Source of the DNA: a bacterium
GTDB lineage: Bacteria > Latescibacterota > UBA2968 > GCA-2709665
Length of the DNA: 7,038 nt
Assembly: GCA_027619145.1 (NCBI GenBank)
Contig: JAQCGA010000208.1
Location: forward strand, 1 to 7,038
Reading direction: 5' to 3'
Numbering within the stretch: the stretch's first letter is position 1; each line of letters starts with the position of its first letter. The notes beneath the pieces are model-generated. The model searched no databases. It worked only from the letters and a program-made list of their open reading frames with translations, and was not told the origin of the DNA. Of this stretch, positions 6,624 to 7,038 are shown in pieces. Both the position numbers and the translations under genes were made by a program.

Positions 6624-7038
6624 GTGACACGCTGGGTGCTGATCTGGATCTGGGTGCTGAGCGCCGGGATGGGTTTCGCGCAAGAAGCTGAAGTGGATTC
6701 CGCACGAGTAGATACGGCGTATGTGTTGCCGGATAGTCTGGCGGTGTTGCTTGTTGAGATTCCGCTGGATTCTACGCTGGCGCATATGGGCGATTCTCTC
6801 TTTGTGCCCGGGCCTGGTCGTGCGCATATTCTGCGCGACGAATACGGGGTGCCGCACATTTACGGAGAGACGGATGCAGATGTCGCATTCGGTTTTGGGT
6901 ACGCGCAGGCGCAGGATCACTTGTTGCCTATGTTGCTTGCGTATCGGGGTGCGGCCGGACGGCTTTCCGAAGTTCTGGGAGAGCAGGCGTTGGAGAGCGA
7001 TACCTGGGTGATGTTGTGGCGGGTACATAGTGTGGCTG
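6624..7038 (+). CDS. Penicillin-acylase-family (S45) Ntn hydrolase, exported, N-terminal part (3' end cut by window)
   Basis: The GTG-started frame is open to the end of the window (138 full codons). Residues 1-19 form a signal peptide: MTR, a hydrophobic core WVLIWIWVLSAGMG and a likely cut after GFA (A19). Residues 69-119 hold the alpha-chain start of penicillin acylases: ILRDEYGVPHIYGET (69-83), DVAFGFGYAQAQDHLLPM (86-103) and GRLSEVLG (112-119). The family hydrolyses amide bonds (beta-lactam side chains, acyl-homoserine lactones, other N-acyl compounds). It matures by self-cleavage at an internal Ser that becomes the nucleophile; that residue lies beyond the window, so activity cannot be confirmed. 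Between signal peptide and domain lies an unusual 45-residue segment rich in Asp, Ser and Leu (20-65). There is no lipobox Cys, so a soluble periplasmic or secreted location is likely. The start is three bases after the oxidoreductase stop, so the two are probably co-translated although one product is cytoplasmic and the other exported. Confidence 0.85.
   Translation, partial: MTRWVLIWIWVLSAGMGFAQEAEVDSARVDTAYVLPDSLAVLLVEIPLDSTLAHMGDSLFVPGPGRAHILRDEYGVPHIYGETDADVAFGFGYAQAQDHLLPMLLAYRGAAGRLSEVLGEQALESDTWVMLWRVHSVA

Noticed and set aside
5973..7028. Long antisense open frame of 351 codons across the oxidoreductase and acylase genes
   Set aside because: It lies opposite two well-matched protein families, is rich in His, Arg and Gln, and shows no domain. 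It is expected from the G-ending codon use of the + strand genes, which rarely place TTA, CTA or TCA in that frame.

Overview
The window is one dense, single-strand block of seven protein genes, all on the + strand, with the first and last cut by the window ends. Spacing runs from 4-base overlaps to a largest gap of 57 bases, which is the layout of one operon or one long transcription unit. I found no RNA gene, insertion sequence, CRISPR array, regulator, transporter, promoter or convincing intrinsic terminator. The DNA is moderately GC-rich (judged by eye, not counted), with G-ending codons, two GTG starts and clear Shine-Dalgarno sites. This fits an uncultured heterotrophic bacterium of the kind that carries many enolase-superfamily, Gfo/Idh and amidohydrolase genes (Latescibacterota, Poribacteria or Planctomycetes-like). 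That taxonomic guess is inference with low confidence.

Layout: (1) 1-1212, the C-terminal beta-sandwich part of a GH38 alpha-mannosidase-like enzyme, 5' end outside the window. (2) 1209-2039, an UlaG-like metallo-beta-lactamase-fold protein whose metal-binding residues are almost all replaced. (3) 2097-2825, an isochorismatase-fold cysteine hydrolase with an intact Asp-Lys-Cys triad. (4) 2822-3943, a mandelate racemase/muconate lactonizing enzyme-family protein resembling galactonate/mannonate dehydratases. (5) 3943-5556, an N-acyl-D-amino-acid deacylase-like amidohydrolase. (6) 5577-6620, a Gfo/Idh/MocA-type NAD(P)-dependent oxidoreductase. (7) 6624-7038 (cut), an exported penicillin-acylase-family Ntn hydrolase, starting on GTG.

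Taken together the set looks catabolic: a glycosidase, a sugar-acid dehydratase, a sugar dehydrogenase-type oxidoreductase and three different C-N bond hydrolases (cysteine hydrolase, D-aminoacylase type, penicillin-acylase type). A reasonable inference is breakdown of a glycan or sugar conjugate carrying amide-linked (N-acyl) groups, with the exported acylase acting outside the cytoplasm and the other enzymes inside. No substrate can be read from the sequence. The most unusual single item is the metal-site-less MBL protein embedded in this otherwise enzymatically intact operon. A strong hairpin inside the last codons of gene 6, just before the exported acylase, is the most notable non-coding signal.
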